Notes: generated by a model from the sequence alone, not told the origin. DNA of 36,745 nucleotides from Microcoleaceae cyanobacterium UBA9251 (GCA_003542015.1 DPLL01000149.1:224-36968), one strand, 5' to 3'; positions 24,394 through 32,701 are shown, counted from the first letter of the stretch. Numbers and translations are program-made.

Positions 24394-24862
24394 GGCGGCA
24401 AGGGGGTAAGGAGGAGTTCGGCAACGGATTCTGTAACGGATTTAACGGATGGAAAGAAGGCAGAAGTAGATGCGGGCAATTAAGCGCAATGGTTTCAGTA
24501 ATTAATAACGTCCGGTGGCACCGAGAAGGTTGCTTGAAAAATGAAAAATGGTGACAAATTCGGAGATCTCTTATTTCTTTTGTCACATTTATTTTTAGCT
24601 TTCCCGATAGCGCGGATAGGTTTAAAAGTCTCAATCAAAATTCGCAGGGTACAGCTAAAAATCCGCACAGATTCCCAGGATTTGCCGGCCAACTTTGCTC
24701 GCATATCAGGACTGTTGCAAAAACCGGGTTTCTGCTGTCCTTGTAAGTAAGTATTGAATATGTCACCTAGCCTTTGGCTTTCGCTAAATCTCTCTGATCA
24801 AGGGGGAAGAAAAAAGTCTGGGCTGCAAATTTTTAATTAATTACATTCTCAAGGAGTTCGTC
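24394..24862. promoter_or_regulatory. Divergent intergenic region of the peptide-export locus
   Basis: This 469-base gap holds no convincing gene. It contains the dispersed repeat GTTCGGCAACGGATTC (24416-24431), an AAACCGGGTTTCT fragment (24721-24733) and a CAAGGAGTT ribosome-binding site (24851-24859) for the first peptide. Promoters for both directions should lie here; I could not name one with confidence. Weak reading frames inside show no coding character. Confidence 0.45.
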
Positions 24863-25090
24863 ATGCTTGAAAACCAACAAGATTCGCTATTCACTGAACT
24901 AACGGATGCAGAATCTGCTACAGTCAGCGGTGCCAGTATTACCGGCGGTGTCAGTGGCATCAGCAGCAACAGCGATGCCAGCAATATTAGTGGCTATGGC
25001 ATCAATACGCTCTTGTTTGTACCGCAGCCCGGTCAACTTTATATGTACGATCCCAATCGTCAGCGTCCGTACAAAACCCTAGTGGTTTAG
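24863..25090 (+). CDS. Precursor peptide 1 (double-glycine-type leader)
   Basis: A 75-residue peptide. The N-terminus MLENQQDSLFTELTDAESATVSGA is a leader of the bacteriocin or double-glycine type: the ELTDAESATVSG stretch is the pattern recognised by C39 peptidases, here ending in Gly-Ala. The core (about 51 residues) starts SITGG, is rich in Ser/Gly/Asn and then becomes hydrophobic with Pro/Tyr (LLFVPQPGQLYMYDP), and contains no Cys. A strong AAGGAG site precedes the ATG. The leader matches that of the second peptide (LFTE, ES-A, VSG versus VNG), so both should be processed by the same transporter. Antimicrobial or signalling activity is an inference. Confidence 0.7.
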   Translation: MLENQQDSLFTELTDAESATVSGASITGGVSGISSNSDASNISGYGINTLLFVPQPGQLYMYDPNRQRPYKTLVV

Positions 25091-25254
25091 AGCTGGGTGT
25101 CAGGTTGTGCGGGGAAATTTTGAAAATCTATCCGTAAATTTCCGGAGAGCGATCGGGCTTTTGAGAAACATAGATCGGTATTTAAACTAGACTCTAGAAA
25201 ACTTCTAAAATTTCTAGTTTCTGTTCAATTTTATCAACTAAAACGGAGTCTATC
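25091..25254 (+). promoter_or_regulatory. Gap between the two precursor genes with a weak promoter-like pair
   Basis: TTGAGA (25161-25166) and TAAACT (25183-25188) are 16 bases apart and could serve the second peptide gene, which would then be expressed separately. A TTCTAGAAAA/TTTCTAG repeat lies around 25190-25220. An ACGGAGT ribosome-binding site precedes the ATG at 25255. Confidence 0.3.
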
Positions 25255-25428
25255 ATGCAAGAAACTAAAGACACCTCACTGTTTACTGAAATCACCGCTG
25301 AAGAATCTGCTAGCGTCAACGGTGGCCACTATTATTCGAGATACTGTCACCGTCACCGTCCTCGTCGTCACATTGTGTACCGCCGCAATTGTGACGGTAC
25401 TTTCAGAGCAGTATATCGCTACTGGTAA
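25255..25428 (+). CDS. Precursor peptide 2 (double-glycine leader, cationic two-Cys core)
   Basis: A 57-residue peptide, short enough to be skipped by common gene-length cut-offs. Residues 1-24 (containing SLFTEITAEESASVNGG) form a textbook double-glycine leader. The predicted core of 33 residues begins HYYSRYCHRHRPRRH and ends RAVYRYW. It has nine Arg, four His, five Tyr plus a C-terminal Trp, one acidic residue (D47) and two Cys (C31, C46) that could form a disulfide or be modified. An ACGGAG site lies 7 bases before the ATG, and an intrinsic terminator follows. The composition resembles cationic antimicrobial peptides. The leader and adjacent C39 exporter make secretion likely; activity is inferred. 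Confidence 0.75.
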   Translation: MQETKDTSLFTEITAEESASVNGGHYYSRYCHRHRPRRHIVYRRNCDGTFRAVYRYW

Positions 25429-25470
25429 ATTTGATTTCTGTCAAATCCGATCGAGCGATGTGAATCAATA

Positions 25471-25499
25471 AAGCACCCATAATTTTATGGGTGCTTTTT
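25471..25499 (+). terminator. Intrinsic terminator after precursor peptide 2
   Basis: A perfect stem AAGCACCCATA / TATGGGTGCTT with a short A/T loop is followed by a T run. It separates the peptide genes from the transporter gene, so peptide RNA can accumulate more than transporter RNA. Confidence 0.85.
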
Positions 25500-25525
25500 G
25501 CTGATTTGGTAGTGGGTGAGGGGTA

Positions 25526-27766
25526 ATGTCCTTTAGGCTCTACTCATTTTACAAAATGCTAAAAAATATCCCATTTTTCCAGGGAATATCATTCTATGGA
25601 AAAACAAATAATTCTCTGAAATATCAGGTTGTTCTCCAGCAGAGCGAAGAAGATTGCGGAGCCGCTTGTCTGGCTTCGATCGCTAAATTTTATGGTCAGA
25701 ATTTGACAATTAGTCGCTTGCGAGAATTTGTCGGTACGGGACAACAAGGGACGACTTTACTGGGATTGAAACAAGGTGCTGAGGCGATCGGGCTAAATGC
25801 GCGATCGGTGCGAGCAGCGTCTGCAATTTTAGACAAGCTGGATGATGCTCCTTTACCTATAATTATTCACTGGAAGGGTTATCACTGGGTAGTTTTGTAT
25901 GGAAAGCAGGGCGAAAAATATGCGATCGCCGATCCAGCAGTCGGTATCCGCTATGTTTCCAAAGCAGAATTAGCCGCAGCTTGGACAGATTGGCTGTGTT
26001 TGCTGGTGGAACCCGATGCAGAGCGTTTTTTTGCTCAAGGTGATGGTCAAGCATCCGCAAGTTCCCTACAGAGATGGATGCGGCGAATTGGCATTTACCG
26101 CCAGATTTTAATCGAAGCATTCTTACTAAATATGGTCTTGGGTTTGCTGTCGATTTCTTCGCCTTTTCTAGTGCAAATTCTCACCGATGATATTCTGGTG
26201 CGGGGCGATACGCAACTTCTGGCCAGTGTGGCGATCGCGGTTATAGTAATGAATCTTTTTAGCAGCAGTTTAGGACTGGTACAGTCGAACTTAATCGCTC
26301 AGTTTTCCCAGCGCTTAGAATTGGGATTTGTGATGGAATTCGGGCGCAAACTCCTGCGCTTACCTCTGAGTTTTTACGAAACCAGACGCAGCGGCGAAGT
26401 TATTAGTAGATTACAAGATATTCAAGAAATCAATCAATTAGTTTCTCAAGTCGCTATCAGCTTACCCAGTCAATTTTTTATAGCTGTAGTTTCTTTTTGT
26501 TTCATGCTATTTTACAGCAAACAACTAACACTTGCAGCTACATTCCTGGCTTTATTGATGACTGCTTCTACGGTAATTTTTCTCCCCGTATTGCAGCAAA
26601 AAACGCGAAATTTACTCGTACTAGAATCTGAAACTCAAGGCGTTTTAGTAGAAACTTTTAAAGGCGCGCTGACCGTCAAAACTACTGGCAGTACCCAGCA
26701 ACTTTGGGAAGAATTTCAAACCCGCTTCGGTCGCTTAGCAAATCTCACTTTTCGTACTACACAAATTGGCATTCTAAACAATATATTTTCTGGTTTTGTT
26801 GCGTCGGCGGGGAGCATTACTCTGCTGTGGCTTGGGAGCGGTTTAGTGATTGACAAGGTATTGAGTATCGGTCAATTGCTAGCGTTTATTAGCATGAATC
26901 AAAATGTCACTACTTGGGTGAATTCCTTAGTAGGATTTACTGACGAAATGACTCGCGTCCAGACAGCAACTGAACGGCTATCGGAGGTCATCGACGCTGA
27001 ACCGGAAACCAAAAGCGATAGGAATAAACCTTTCGTAACTATTCAGAATCGCGACGATATTGTTTGTAAGAGCGTTAACTTTCACTATCCGGGCCGACTG
27101 GATTTGCTGGAAAACTTTTCTGTCACTTTTCCTGGTGGCCAAGCAATTGCTTTAATTGGCTATTCTGGCTGCGGCAAAAGTACGCTAGCGAAAGTAATTG
27201 CTGGTCTGTATCCGCTGCAATCTGGTAATATTAGAATAGGCGATTACAACTTACAGGATTTGTCTCTCGATAGTCTGAGACAGCAGGTAGTTTTGGTTCC
27301 CCAAGAAGCACATTTTTGGAGCCGATCGATTCTGGAAAATTTCCGTTTGGGAAGTCCAGAAATCAGCTTTGAACAAATCGTTAAAGCGTGTAAAATTGCT
27401 GGTGCGGACGAATTTATCAGCGAATTACCTGATAAATACCAGACAGTTTTAGGGGAATTTGGAGCGAATATTTCTGGTGGACAGAGACAAAGATTGGCGA
27501 TCGCCCGCGCAATTCTCAACAACCCGCCCGTATTGATTTTAGACGAATCTACCGCAGGGCTTGACCCCGCAAGCGAAGCGGAAGTTTTAGAACAATTGTT
27601 GATGTACCGGCACGGAAAAACCACGATTTTCATCAGTCACCGGCCGAGAGTGATCGATCGCGCTGATTGGATTATTATGTTAGAGCGCGGCAGGTTGAAA
27701 GTGCAAGGATCTGCTGCAAAATTGCGATCGATCCCAGGAGATCATTTAGAGTTTTTGCATCCTTGA
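25526..27766 (+). CDS. Peptidase-containing ABC transporter (C39 bacteriocin/RiPP exporter)
   Basis: A 746-residue protein with three parts. The N-terminal C39 peptidase starts QQSEEDCGAACLASIAKFYG, with catalytic C44, H120 (YHWVVLYG) and D136 (IADPAVG), all present, so leader cleavage should be active. The central exporter membrane domain spans about residues 190-480. The C-terminal ATPase has Walker A (GYSGCGKST), signature (ISGGQRQRLAIARA), Walker B (VLILDEST) and H-loop (FISHRP). It cleaves the leader after the double Gly and exports the core. The transporter sits just behind the precursor genes on the same strand, and the HlyD adaptor lies on the other side, matching a PCAT export system. 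Confidence 0.95.
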   Translation: MSFRLYSFYKMLKNIPFFQGISFYGKTNNSLKYQVVLQQSEEDCGAACLASIAKFYGQNLTISRLREFVGTGQQGTTLLGLKQGAEAIGLNARSVRAASAILDKLDDAPLPIIIHWKGYHWVVLYGKQGEKYAIADPAVGIRYVSKAELAAAWTDWLCLLVEPDAERFFAQGDGQASASSLQRWMRRIGIYRQILIEAFLLNMVLGLLSISSPFLVQILTDDILVRGDTQLLASVAIAVIVMNLFSSSLGLVQSNLIAQFSQRLELGFVMEFGRKLLRLPLSFYETRRSGEVISRLQDIQEINQLVSQVAISLPSQFFIAVVSFCFMLFYSKQLTLAATFLALLMTASTVIFLPVLQQKTRNLLVLESETQGVLVETFKGALTVKTTGSTQQLWEEFQTRFGRLANLTFRTTQIGILNNIFSGFVASAGSITLLWLGSGLVIDKVLSIGQLLAFISMNQNVTTWVNSLVGFTDEMTRVQTATERLSEVIDAEPETKSDRNKPFVTIQNRDDIVCKSVNFHYPGRLDLLENFSVTFPGGQAIALIGYSGCGKSTLAKVIAGLYPLQSGNIRIGDYNLQDLSLDSLRQQVVLVPQEAHFWSRSILENFRLGSPEISFEQIVKACKIAGADEFISELPDKYQTVLGEFGANISGGQRQRLAIARAILNNPPVLILDESTAGLDPASEAEVLEQLLMYRHGKTTIFISHRPRVIDRADWIIMLERGRLKVQGSAAKLRSIPGDHLEFLHP

Positions 27767-27800
27767 ACTCCTTAATAAAACGACAGGTTGAAATCTGTCA

Positions 27801-27876
27801 CTACACAAACAAAACCCGCCAGCGCGGGTTGATTTAAGACTCTTATAGTCCGCGCAGGCGGACTTGGTTTGTGTAG
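27801..27876. repeat. Palindromic dispersed element with two internal hairpins
   Basis: Outer arms CTACACAAAC (27801-27810) and GTTTGTGTAG (27867-27876) enclose two hairpins, ACCCGC/GCGGGT around 27814-27829 and AGTCCGC/GCGGACT at 27847-27864, so the DNA or RNA can form a three-way-junction-like structure. It lies between convergent genes and may act as a terminator. Confidence 0.7.
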
Positions 27877-27944
27877 ACGCGAATTCGATTCGCCCGGTAT
27901 CTATTTAAATATCGATCTTCAGGCAAATTCTCTTCGCAGGAAAT

Positions 27945-29615
27945 CTAATAACTCGACATAGTTAAAACGATCGCCTCCCGATCTCCCAACACCAAACCAT
28001 ACTCCAAACCCTCAACAACCGCCTGATAAGAAGCATCCAAAATATTACCAGAAACCCCAACCGTCGTCCAACGATCTTGACCATTACTAAACTCAACCAA
28101 CACGCGAGTTTTAGCAGAAGTACCCGCACATCCGTCCAGAATTCGCACCTTATAATCGGTTAAGTTAAAATCAGTAATTGCCGGATAAAAATTCCGCAAA
28201 GCCTTCCGCAAAGCCGCATCAAGAGCCGAAACAGGCCCGTTTCCTTCCGCACATTCCAGAATATTTTGACCGTTAACAGTCACCTTCACCGTAGCCAAAG
28301 AATTAACAGTTTCTTCCCGGCCTTTGTCGCAGTGAACCTGAAAACCTTTAATCTCAAATAAACGTCGCCGCTTTCCCAAAGCCTCCCGCATTAACAATTC
28401 AAAAGACGCCTCAGCACCTTCAAATTGATATCCTTGACTTTCCAAAACTTTCAATTTTTCCAGAATTTGGCGGCAAGCAGGATGTTGGCGATCGAGCTCA
28501 ATTCCAAAAGTCCGAGCCTTAGCCAAAACATTACTCAAACCCGCTTGATCCGAAATCACAATTCTGCGTCTGTTGCCGATTTTTTCCGGTTCCAAGTGTT
28601 CGTAAGTTAGCGGATTTTTCTCAACAGCCGATACATGAATCCCGCCCTTGTGAGCAAAAGCCGAAAGACCGACAAAAGGAGCATGGTCATCGGGAGCAAC
28701 ATTGACAATTTCGCTGATCGATCGACTTACTTGAGTTAATTTCACCAATTGCTCATCTTGAATACAATCATAACCCAACTTGAGCTGAAAATTAGGAATC
28801 AACGAACATAAATTAGCATTGCCGCAGCGTTCGCCATAACCGTTAATAGTTCCCTGCACCATCTTCACCCCTTCCTGGACAGCAGCCAAAGCATTAGCAA
28901 CCGCAACTCCCGAATCATTATGAGTGTGAATTCCCAGTTGAATTTTAGAATTTCTCCCCCCCTTAATAAGGGGGGGTTGGGGGGGGTGAATTTCCGATTC
29001 AGAAATATCCCAAGTTTCCATTGTTCCAGCCACATCGCGCACAACTTGACTAACTTCGTGAGGTAAAGTGCCGCCATTCGTATCACAAAGCACCAGCCAT
29101 TCTGCACCAGCATTCAGCGCCGCTTCCAAAGTTTTAATAGCATAATCTCGATTGTGTTTGTAGCCATCAAACCAGTGTTCAGCATCATAAATAACGCGCC
29201 TTCCCTGACTCCGCAAATATTCAATTGTATCTCGAATCATCGCCAGATTTTCTTCTAGCGTCGTCTTCAAACCTTCAATAACATGAAAATCCCACGACTT
29301 CCCAAACACCGTTACCCAGCGAGTACCCGCCGACAAAATAGCCTGCAACATTTCATCATTAGCCGCCGTCGTTCCCGGCCGCCTAGTCGAACAAAAAGCC
29401 ACAACTTCTGCTTGAGTTAGGGGCTGTTCTTTGAGCCGCCAGAAAAATTGTACGTCCTTAGGATTAGCTCCTGGCCAGCCGCCTTCGATAAAGGGAATTC
29501 CTAAACTGTCTAACTGACGAGCAATTCGCAGTTTGTCTTCGAGAGATAGGGATAGTCCCTCGCACTGAGCGCCGTCTCGCAGCGTGGTATCGTAGATCCA
29601 GAGCTGATTTGTCAT
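27945..29615 (-). CDS. cimA: (R)-citramalate synthase
   Basis: A 556-residue protein of the LeuA/CimA family. The catalytic TIM barrel begins IYDTTLRDGAQCEGLSLSLEDKL, with DTTLRDG as the divalent-metal and pyruvate-binding signature and LGIHTHNDSGVAVANAL carrying the metal-binding His residues. The C-terminal half includes a LeuA-type regulatory dimer domain. Length and the DGAQCEGLS variant fit citramalate synthase rather than 2-isopropylmalate synthase. It condenses pyruvate and acetyl-CoA to citramalate for threonine-independent isoleucine synthesis. A repeat-derived peptide, HPPQPPLIKGGRN, is inserted just before LGIHTHND. It is a single minus-strand gene, divergent from the ferredoxin. 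Confidence 0.9.
   Translation of the reverse strand: MTNQLWIYDTTLRDGAQCEGLSLSLEDKLRIARQLDSLGIPFIEGGWPGANPKDVQFFWRLKEQPLTQAEVVAFCSTRRPGTTAANDEMLQAILSAGTRWVTVFGKSWDFHVIEGLKTTLEENLAMIRDTIEYLRSQGRRVIYDAEHWFDGYKHNRDYAIKTLEAALNAGAEWLVLCDTNGGTLPHEVSQVVRDVAGTMETWDISESEIHPPQPPLIKGGRNSKIQLGIHTHNDSGVAVANALAAVQEGVKMVQGTINGYGERCGNANLCSLIPNFQLKLGYDCIQDEQLVKLTQVSRSISEIVNVAPDDHAPFVGLSAFAHKGGIHVSAVEKNPLTYEHLEPEKIGNRRRIVISDQAGLSNVLAKARTFGIELDRQHPACRQILEKLKVLESQGYQFEGAEASFELLMREALGKRRRLFEIKGFQVHCDKGREETVNSLATVKVTVNGQNILECAEGNGPVSALDAALRKALRNFYPAITDFNLTDYKVRILDGCAGTSAKTRVLVEFSNGQDRWTTVGVSGNILDASYQAVVEGLEYGLVLGDREAIVLTMSSY
28954..28990 (-). repeat. In-frame dispersed repeat inside cimA (CCCCCCTTAATAAGGGGGG)
   Basis: A palindrome CCCCCCTTAATAAGGGGGG plus a following G-rich tail lies inside the coding region and translates on the minus strand as PPQPPLIKGG. 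The same peptide-coding repeat occurs between genes in many filamentous cyanobacteria. It interrupts the loop before the metal-binding HTHND motif without breaking the frame. Confidence 0.8.
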
Positions 29616-29730
29616 GGGGAATTAGAAATTGAAATTTGGTAATATGACTTATTATATTAGATGAATTTATTTGCAATAAATGCGATAATATATAGGAAAG
29701 TTAACATAGATCTAATTGGGGTGAATTGCT

Positions 29731-30069
29731 GTGGTTCAAGTACAAGCACAAGGAAAAACATTTGAGTGCGATCGCGGAGCCAATCTCCGTGAAGTTTTGC
29801 TCAAAAACGGTATCGATCTTTACAACGGCAACGCTAAAGTCATCAACTGCCACGGCTTGGGCACTTGTGGCACCTGTGCCGTCACCGTCGAGGGTGAAGT
29901 TTCCGAACCCCAGTGGCGCGAAAAAACCCGACTTTCGCTCCCTCCTCATTCTCCCACATCCAACCGCCGTTTGTCCTGCCAAACTCAAGTTTTAGGCGAT
30001 ATTAAGGTAACAAAATATGACGGTTTCTGGGGCCAAGGCTCTGAAACTGCCTGGAAACCCCAAGCATAG
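29731..30069 (+). CDS. Plant-type 2Fe-2S ferredoxin-like protein
   Basis: A 112-residue protein with a GTG start. The motif CHGLGTCGTC (Cys spacing x5 and x2) followed by a fourth Cys at RLSCQTQVLGD gives the four ligands of a [2Fe-2S] cluster. The fold runs from MVQVQAQGKTFECDRGANLREVLLKNGIDLY to a C-terminal extension KYDGFWGQGSETAWKPQA, which is longer than in photosynthetic PetF. The protein belongs to the diverged cyanobacterial ferredoxin-like group; its redox partner is unknown. It is divergent from cimA across 115 bases, and I see no clear promoter hexamers in the AT-rich gap. Confidence 0.85.
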   Translation: MVQVQAQGKTFECDRGANLREVLLKNGIDLYNGNAKVINCHGLGTCGTCAVTVEGEVSEPQWREKTRLSLPPHSPTSNRRLSCQTQVLGDIKVTKYDGFWGQGSETAWKPQA

Positions 30070-30120
30070 ATTTTTTGTCGATCGTAGGACTTACGGAACT
30101 ATCACAATCCAATCGACTTG

Positions 30121-30182
30121 TAGGGTGCGTCAGACGAAGTTATAAAACGACTATCGATTATTTCTGGTTCTGACGCACCTTA
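30121..30182. repeat. Dispersed inverted repeat (TAGGGTGCGTCAGA...)
   Basis: TAGGGTGCGTCAGAC and its near-complement TTCTGACGCACCTTA (13 of 15 bases) enclose about 32 bases. The GGTGCGTCAGAC word is common between cyanobacterial genes as a MITE-like element. No TPP riboswitch was seen upstream of thiO. Confidence 0.75.
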
Positions 30183-30226
30183 CTATTATAGATAACAAAG
30201 TCAAGGATTTATATTGCAAAAAATCA

Positions 30227-31336
30227 ATGAATTCATCTACAGATATTCTCATTATTGGCGGCGGAATCATCGGTTTTTCCCTAGCAGTTGAACTCAAATT
30301 GCGAGGGGCATCTGTCACCATCCTCGCGGGCGAATTACAACAACCTGCGGCACGCGCGGCTGCGGGAATGCTGGCTCCCCAAGCCGAAAGAATTCCCCCC
30401 AGTCCGATGCTGGATTTGTGCTTACAAAGTCGTGCATTATATCCTGCATGGGTTGAACAGCTAGAAGATATTACTGGCTTGCAAACGGGATATTGGCGAT
30501 CGGGAATTCTCGCACCTGTTTGCCAAGATCAGGATTACGAAAAGCCTGAATCTTCAAACCTTAATGCTCAATGGTTGGACGGAGATGCTATTCGCCAGCA
30601 CCAGATTGGATTGGGTGAAAAAATAATTGGCGGTTGGTGGTATCCAGAGGATAGCCAAGTTGATAACTGCGCTTTGTTTCGGACGCTTCAGACTGCAAGT
30701 AAAAAATTGGGGATTGAAGTTATTCCAGACAGTGCTGTCGAAATTATTCGGCAGGGAAACCGAGTTTTGGGTGTTAAAACAACGGCAGGAAAGTTGCAAG
30801 CTGACCGTTATGTTTTGGCAACTGGTGCTTGGTCTAAGCAGTTATTAGATATTCCGGTTTTTCCAAGAAAGGGGCAAATGCTGTCGGTATGTGTGCCGGA
30901 AGATTGTGCAGTCACTCAGCCGCTGCAAATGGTTTTATTCGGAACTGGGATTTATATTGTGCCCCGTCAAGATGGTAGGATTATTATTGGCGCGACTAGC
31001 GAAAATGTCGGATTTACTGCGGGAAATACGCCAGCGGGAATGCAAAGTTTGCTAGCAGGAGCGATGAAGTTATATCCTGAATTGCAGAATTATCCTCTTC
31101 TGGAGTTTTGGTGGGGATTTCGACCTGCTACTCCTGATGAGTTTCCGATTTTGGGTGCTAGTGCTTGGGAGAATTTGATCCTGGGAACGGGGCATTATCG
31201 GAATGGGATTTTATTGGCTCCTGTGACGGCTAAGTTGTTGGCTGATTTGATTTTGGAGCGCAAGTTAGATCCGTTGTTGGCGGCTTTTGATTATTCTAGG
31301 TTTGCTGAATCTTTGGGGGTTGAGAATGGTGAATAG
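30227..31336 (+). CDS. thiO: Glycine oxidase ThiO (stand-alone)
   Basis: A 369-residue FAD-dependent oxidase of the DAO/glycine-oxidase family. The N-terminus TDILIIGGGIIGFSLAVELKLRGASV is the dinucleotide-binding fold with GGGIIG. RAAAGMLAPQAERIP, RYVLATGAWSKQLL and WGFRPATPDEFPILG close to the C-terminus are typical ThiO segments, and LILGTGHYRNGILLAPVTAKL is the glycine-oxidase signature. It makes dehydroglycine for the thiazole ring of thiamine. In many cyanobacteria thiO is fused to thiG; here the ThiO part ends after DYSRFAESL and a stop, and thiG lies 2.7 kb downstream. Confidence 0.92.
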   Translation: MNSSTDILIIGGGIIGFSLAVELKLRGASVTILAGELQQPAARAAAGMLAPQAERIPPSPMLDLCLQSRALYPAWVEQLEDITGLQTGYWRSGILAPVCQDQDYEKPESSNLNAQWLDGDAIRQHQIGLGEKIIGGWWYPEDSQVDNCALFRTLQTASKKLGIEVIPDSAVEIIRQGNRVLGVKTTAGKLQADRYVLATGAWSKQLLDIPVFPRKGQMLSVCVPEDCAVTQPLQMVLFGTGIYIVPRQDGRIIIGATSENVGFTAGNTPAGMQSLLAGAMKLYPELQNYPLLEFWWGFRPATPDEFPILGASAWENLILGTGHYRNGILLAPVTAKLLADLILERKLDPLLAAFDYSRFAESLGVENGE

Positions 31337-31383
31337 TGGGATTTATTACTGTTTTTAAGAAGAGGTGGAGCCTCTGGATATGC

Positions 31384-31406
31384 GTTACCAGGCAGAGCCT
31401 GGTAAC
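31384..31406. repeat. Perfect palindrome GTTACCAGGC-AGA-GCCTGGTAAC with AACGAGA repeats
   Basis: A 10-bp perfect stem with a three-base loop is followed by three degenerate AACGAGA-type units (31403-31435). This dispersed cyanobacterial repeat lies between thiO and the methyltransferase gene. Confidence 0.8.
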
Positions 31407-31521
31407 GAGAAACGAGATAACGAGATACAACGAGATTTTTTCTTTGAATATGAGCTAGCTCATAGAAAGATTTGAGAAAATTTGGCAAACTGAGGGTAAG
31501 GTTAAATAGGAGGTCAAAATT

Positions 31522-32319
31522 ATGACCAATTCTACTCTCAATTTTAAGACTGCACCGGGACATGAAGTGCTGGCTGCTGCTGGGAAAAAGATGCTGCGCC
31601 CTGGGGGAAAAGCTGCTACAGAAATGTTGTTTGAATGGGCGGATTTTCAGCCTGGGGAGACTGTTTTGGAGTTGGCTGCTAGTTTTGGATATAGTTCGAT
31701 CGCCCTAGCTGAACGTTTTGGCGTAAAAGTAGTCGGAGTTGAGAAAAATCCCGACAGTGTGGCTCGCGCTCGTGCTAATATTGCAGCAGCCGGTTTGACG
31801 GCTCAAGTGGAAATTGTAGAAGGAGATATTTTTCACTTAGAACGGATTTCTGAACAGTTTGATTATGTTTTGGCTGAAGCTATCATGACAATGCAGTCGC
31901 CGTCGGGGAAGGCTAAAATTATATCGGGAATTGGCGATCGGCTAAAACCAGGTGGCAAGTTTCTCTCTCACGAAATGTTAGCTAGAAATCAAGAAGCAGA
32001 AATTAACCAAGCTTTATCGGAAGTGATTCGCGTCAATTCAATGCCTTTGTCTGAGTCTAACTGGATTGCTGTTTGCGAAAACGCGGGTTTGCTAGTAGAA
32101 AAACATCTCACTGGAGGGATGGGACTTCTCAACGTTTGGCGGATGATTCAAGATGAAGGTTTTGTGGATACAGTGCGGATTTTCTGGAATATTTTAAGTA
32201 AATCGCAAATTCGCGATCGCATTTTAGCCATGCGTCGAGTTTTCCAAAAGTACGATCGCGATTTAGGCTACATCATCCTTTGTGCAACCAAACAATCTTC
32301 AGGGAGTCAAAAATTATGA
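31522..32319 (+). CDS. Class I SAM-dependent methyltransferase
   Basis: A 265-residue protein. The Rossmann-like core shows motif I as VLELAASFGYSSIALAERFG, where the usual GxGxG is replaced by ASFGYSS, then VVGVEKNPDSVARARANIAAAGL (motif II) and VEIVEGDIFHLERI. Acceptor-side residues are not diagnostic. The N-terminus MTNSTLNFKTAPGHEVLAAAGKK resembles small cyanobacterial SAM methyltransferases of unknown substrate. An AGGAGG site precedes the ATG. Its stop overlaps the start of the cupin gene (ATGA), so the two are co-translated. A Crp/Fnr regulator gene on the opposite strand just downstream may belong to the same regulon. Confidence 0.85.
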   Translation: MTNSTLNFKTAPGHEVLAAAGKKMLRPGGKAATEMLFEWADFQPGETVLELAASFGYSSIALAERFGVKVVGVEKNPDSVARARANIAAAGLTAQVEIVEGDIFHLERISEQFDYVLAEAIMTMQSPSGKAKIISGIGDRLKPGGKFLSHEMLARNQEAEINQALSEVIRVNSMPLSESNWIAVCENAGLLVEKHLTGGMGLLNVWRMIQDEGFVDTVRIFWNILSKSQIRDRILAMRRVFQKYDRDLGYIILCATKQSSGSQKL

Positions 32320-32651
32320 CGACTACTCTTTTACCGCTACAATCTTCAGCAATCCAACTCCGAGAAGCAATAGAATATCCCGCCGCCGGAGTGCTGAGCA
32401 AAATTTTAGTCAAAGACAATAATTGCCAGTATAGCCTATTTTGTCTGGCCGCAGGAACGGAGATTTCCGAACACACTTCTGCGCGCAATGCCACAGTTAA
32501 TGTACTCGAAGGAAAGGGAATTTTGACTTTGGAAGGTAAAGATATTGTTTTGGAAACGGGGGTGTTTGTCTTCATGCCCGCCCGCGCTCTCCACGCCTTG
32601 AAAGCCGAGGAAAATTTGGCTTTTATCTTGACACTTTCCGAAGTAAATTAA
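32316..32651 (+). CDS. Small cupin-domain protein
   Basis: A 111-residue single-cupin protein; the start is the ATG overlapping the methyltransferase stop. The barrel reads AGTEISEHTSARNATVNVLEGKGILTLEG (motif 1, with His and Glu metal-ligand candidates) and TGVFVFMPARALHALKAEENLAF (motif 2, with His). That gives about two His plus one Glu as a possible metal site. Such short cupins are often redox or oxygen-stress linked, but no substrate can be read. It forms a two-gene unit with the methyltransferase and ends convergent to the Crp/Fnr gene. Confidence 0.85.
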   Translation: MTTTLLPLQSSAIQLREAIEYPAAGVLSKILVKDNNCQYSLFCLAAGTEISEHTSARNATVNVLEGKGILTLEGKDIVLETGVFVFMPARALHALKAEENLAFILTLSEVN

Positions 32652-32701
32652 TCATACCCCCTTTATTCTTTAATCCGCTTGGAGTGGAATTCGTTTATGT
32701 A

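Noticed and set aside
30070..30226. TPP riboswitch upstream of thiO
   Set aside because: None of the conserved thi-box blocks (CTGAGA, then the AACCTGATCTGG region) is present; only an inverted repeat is seen.
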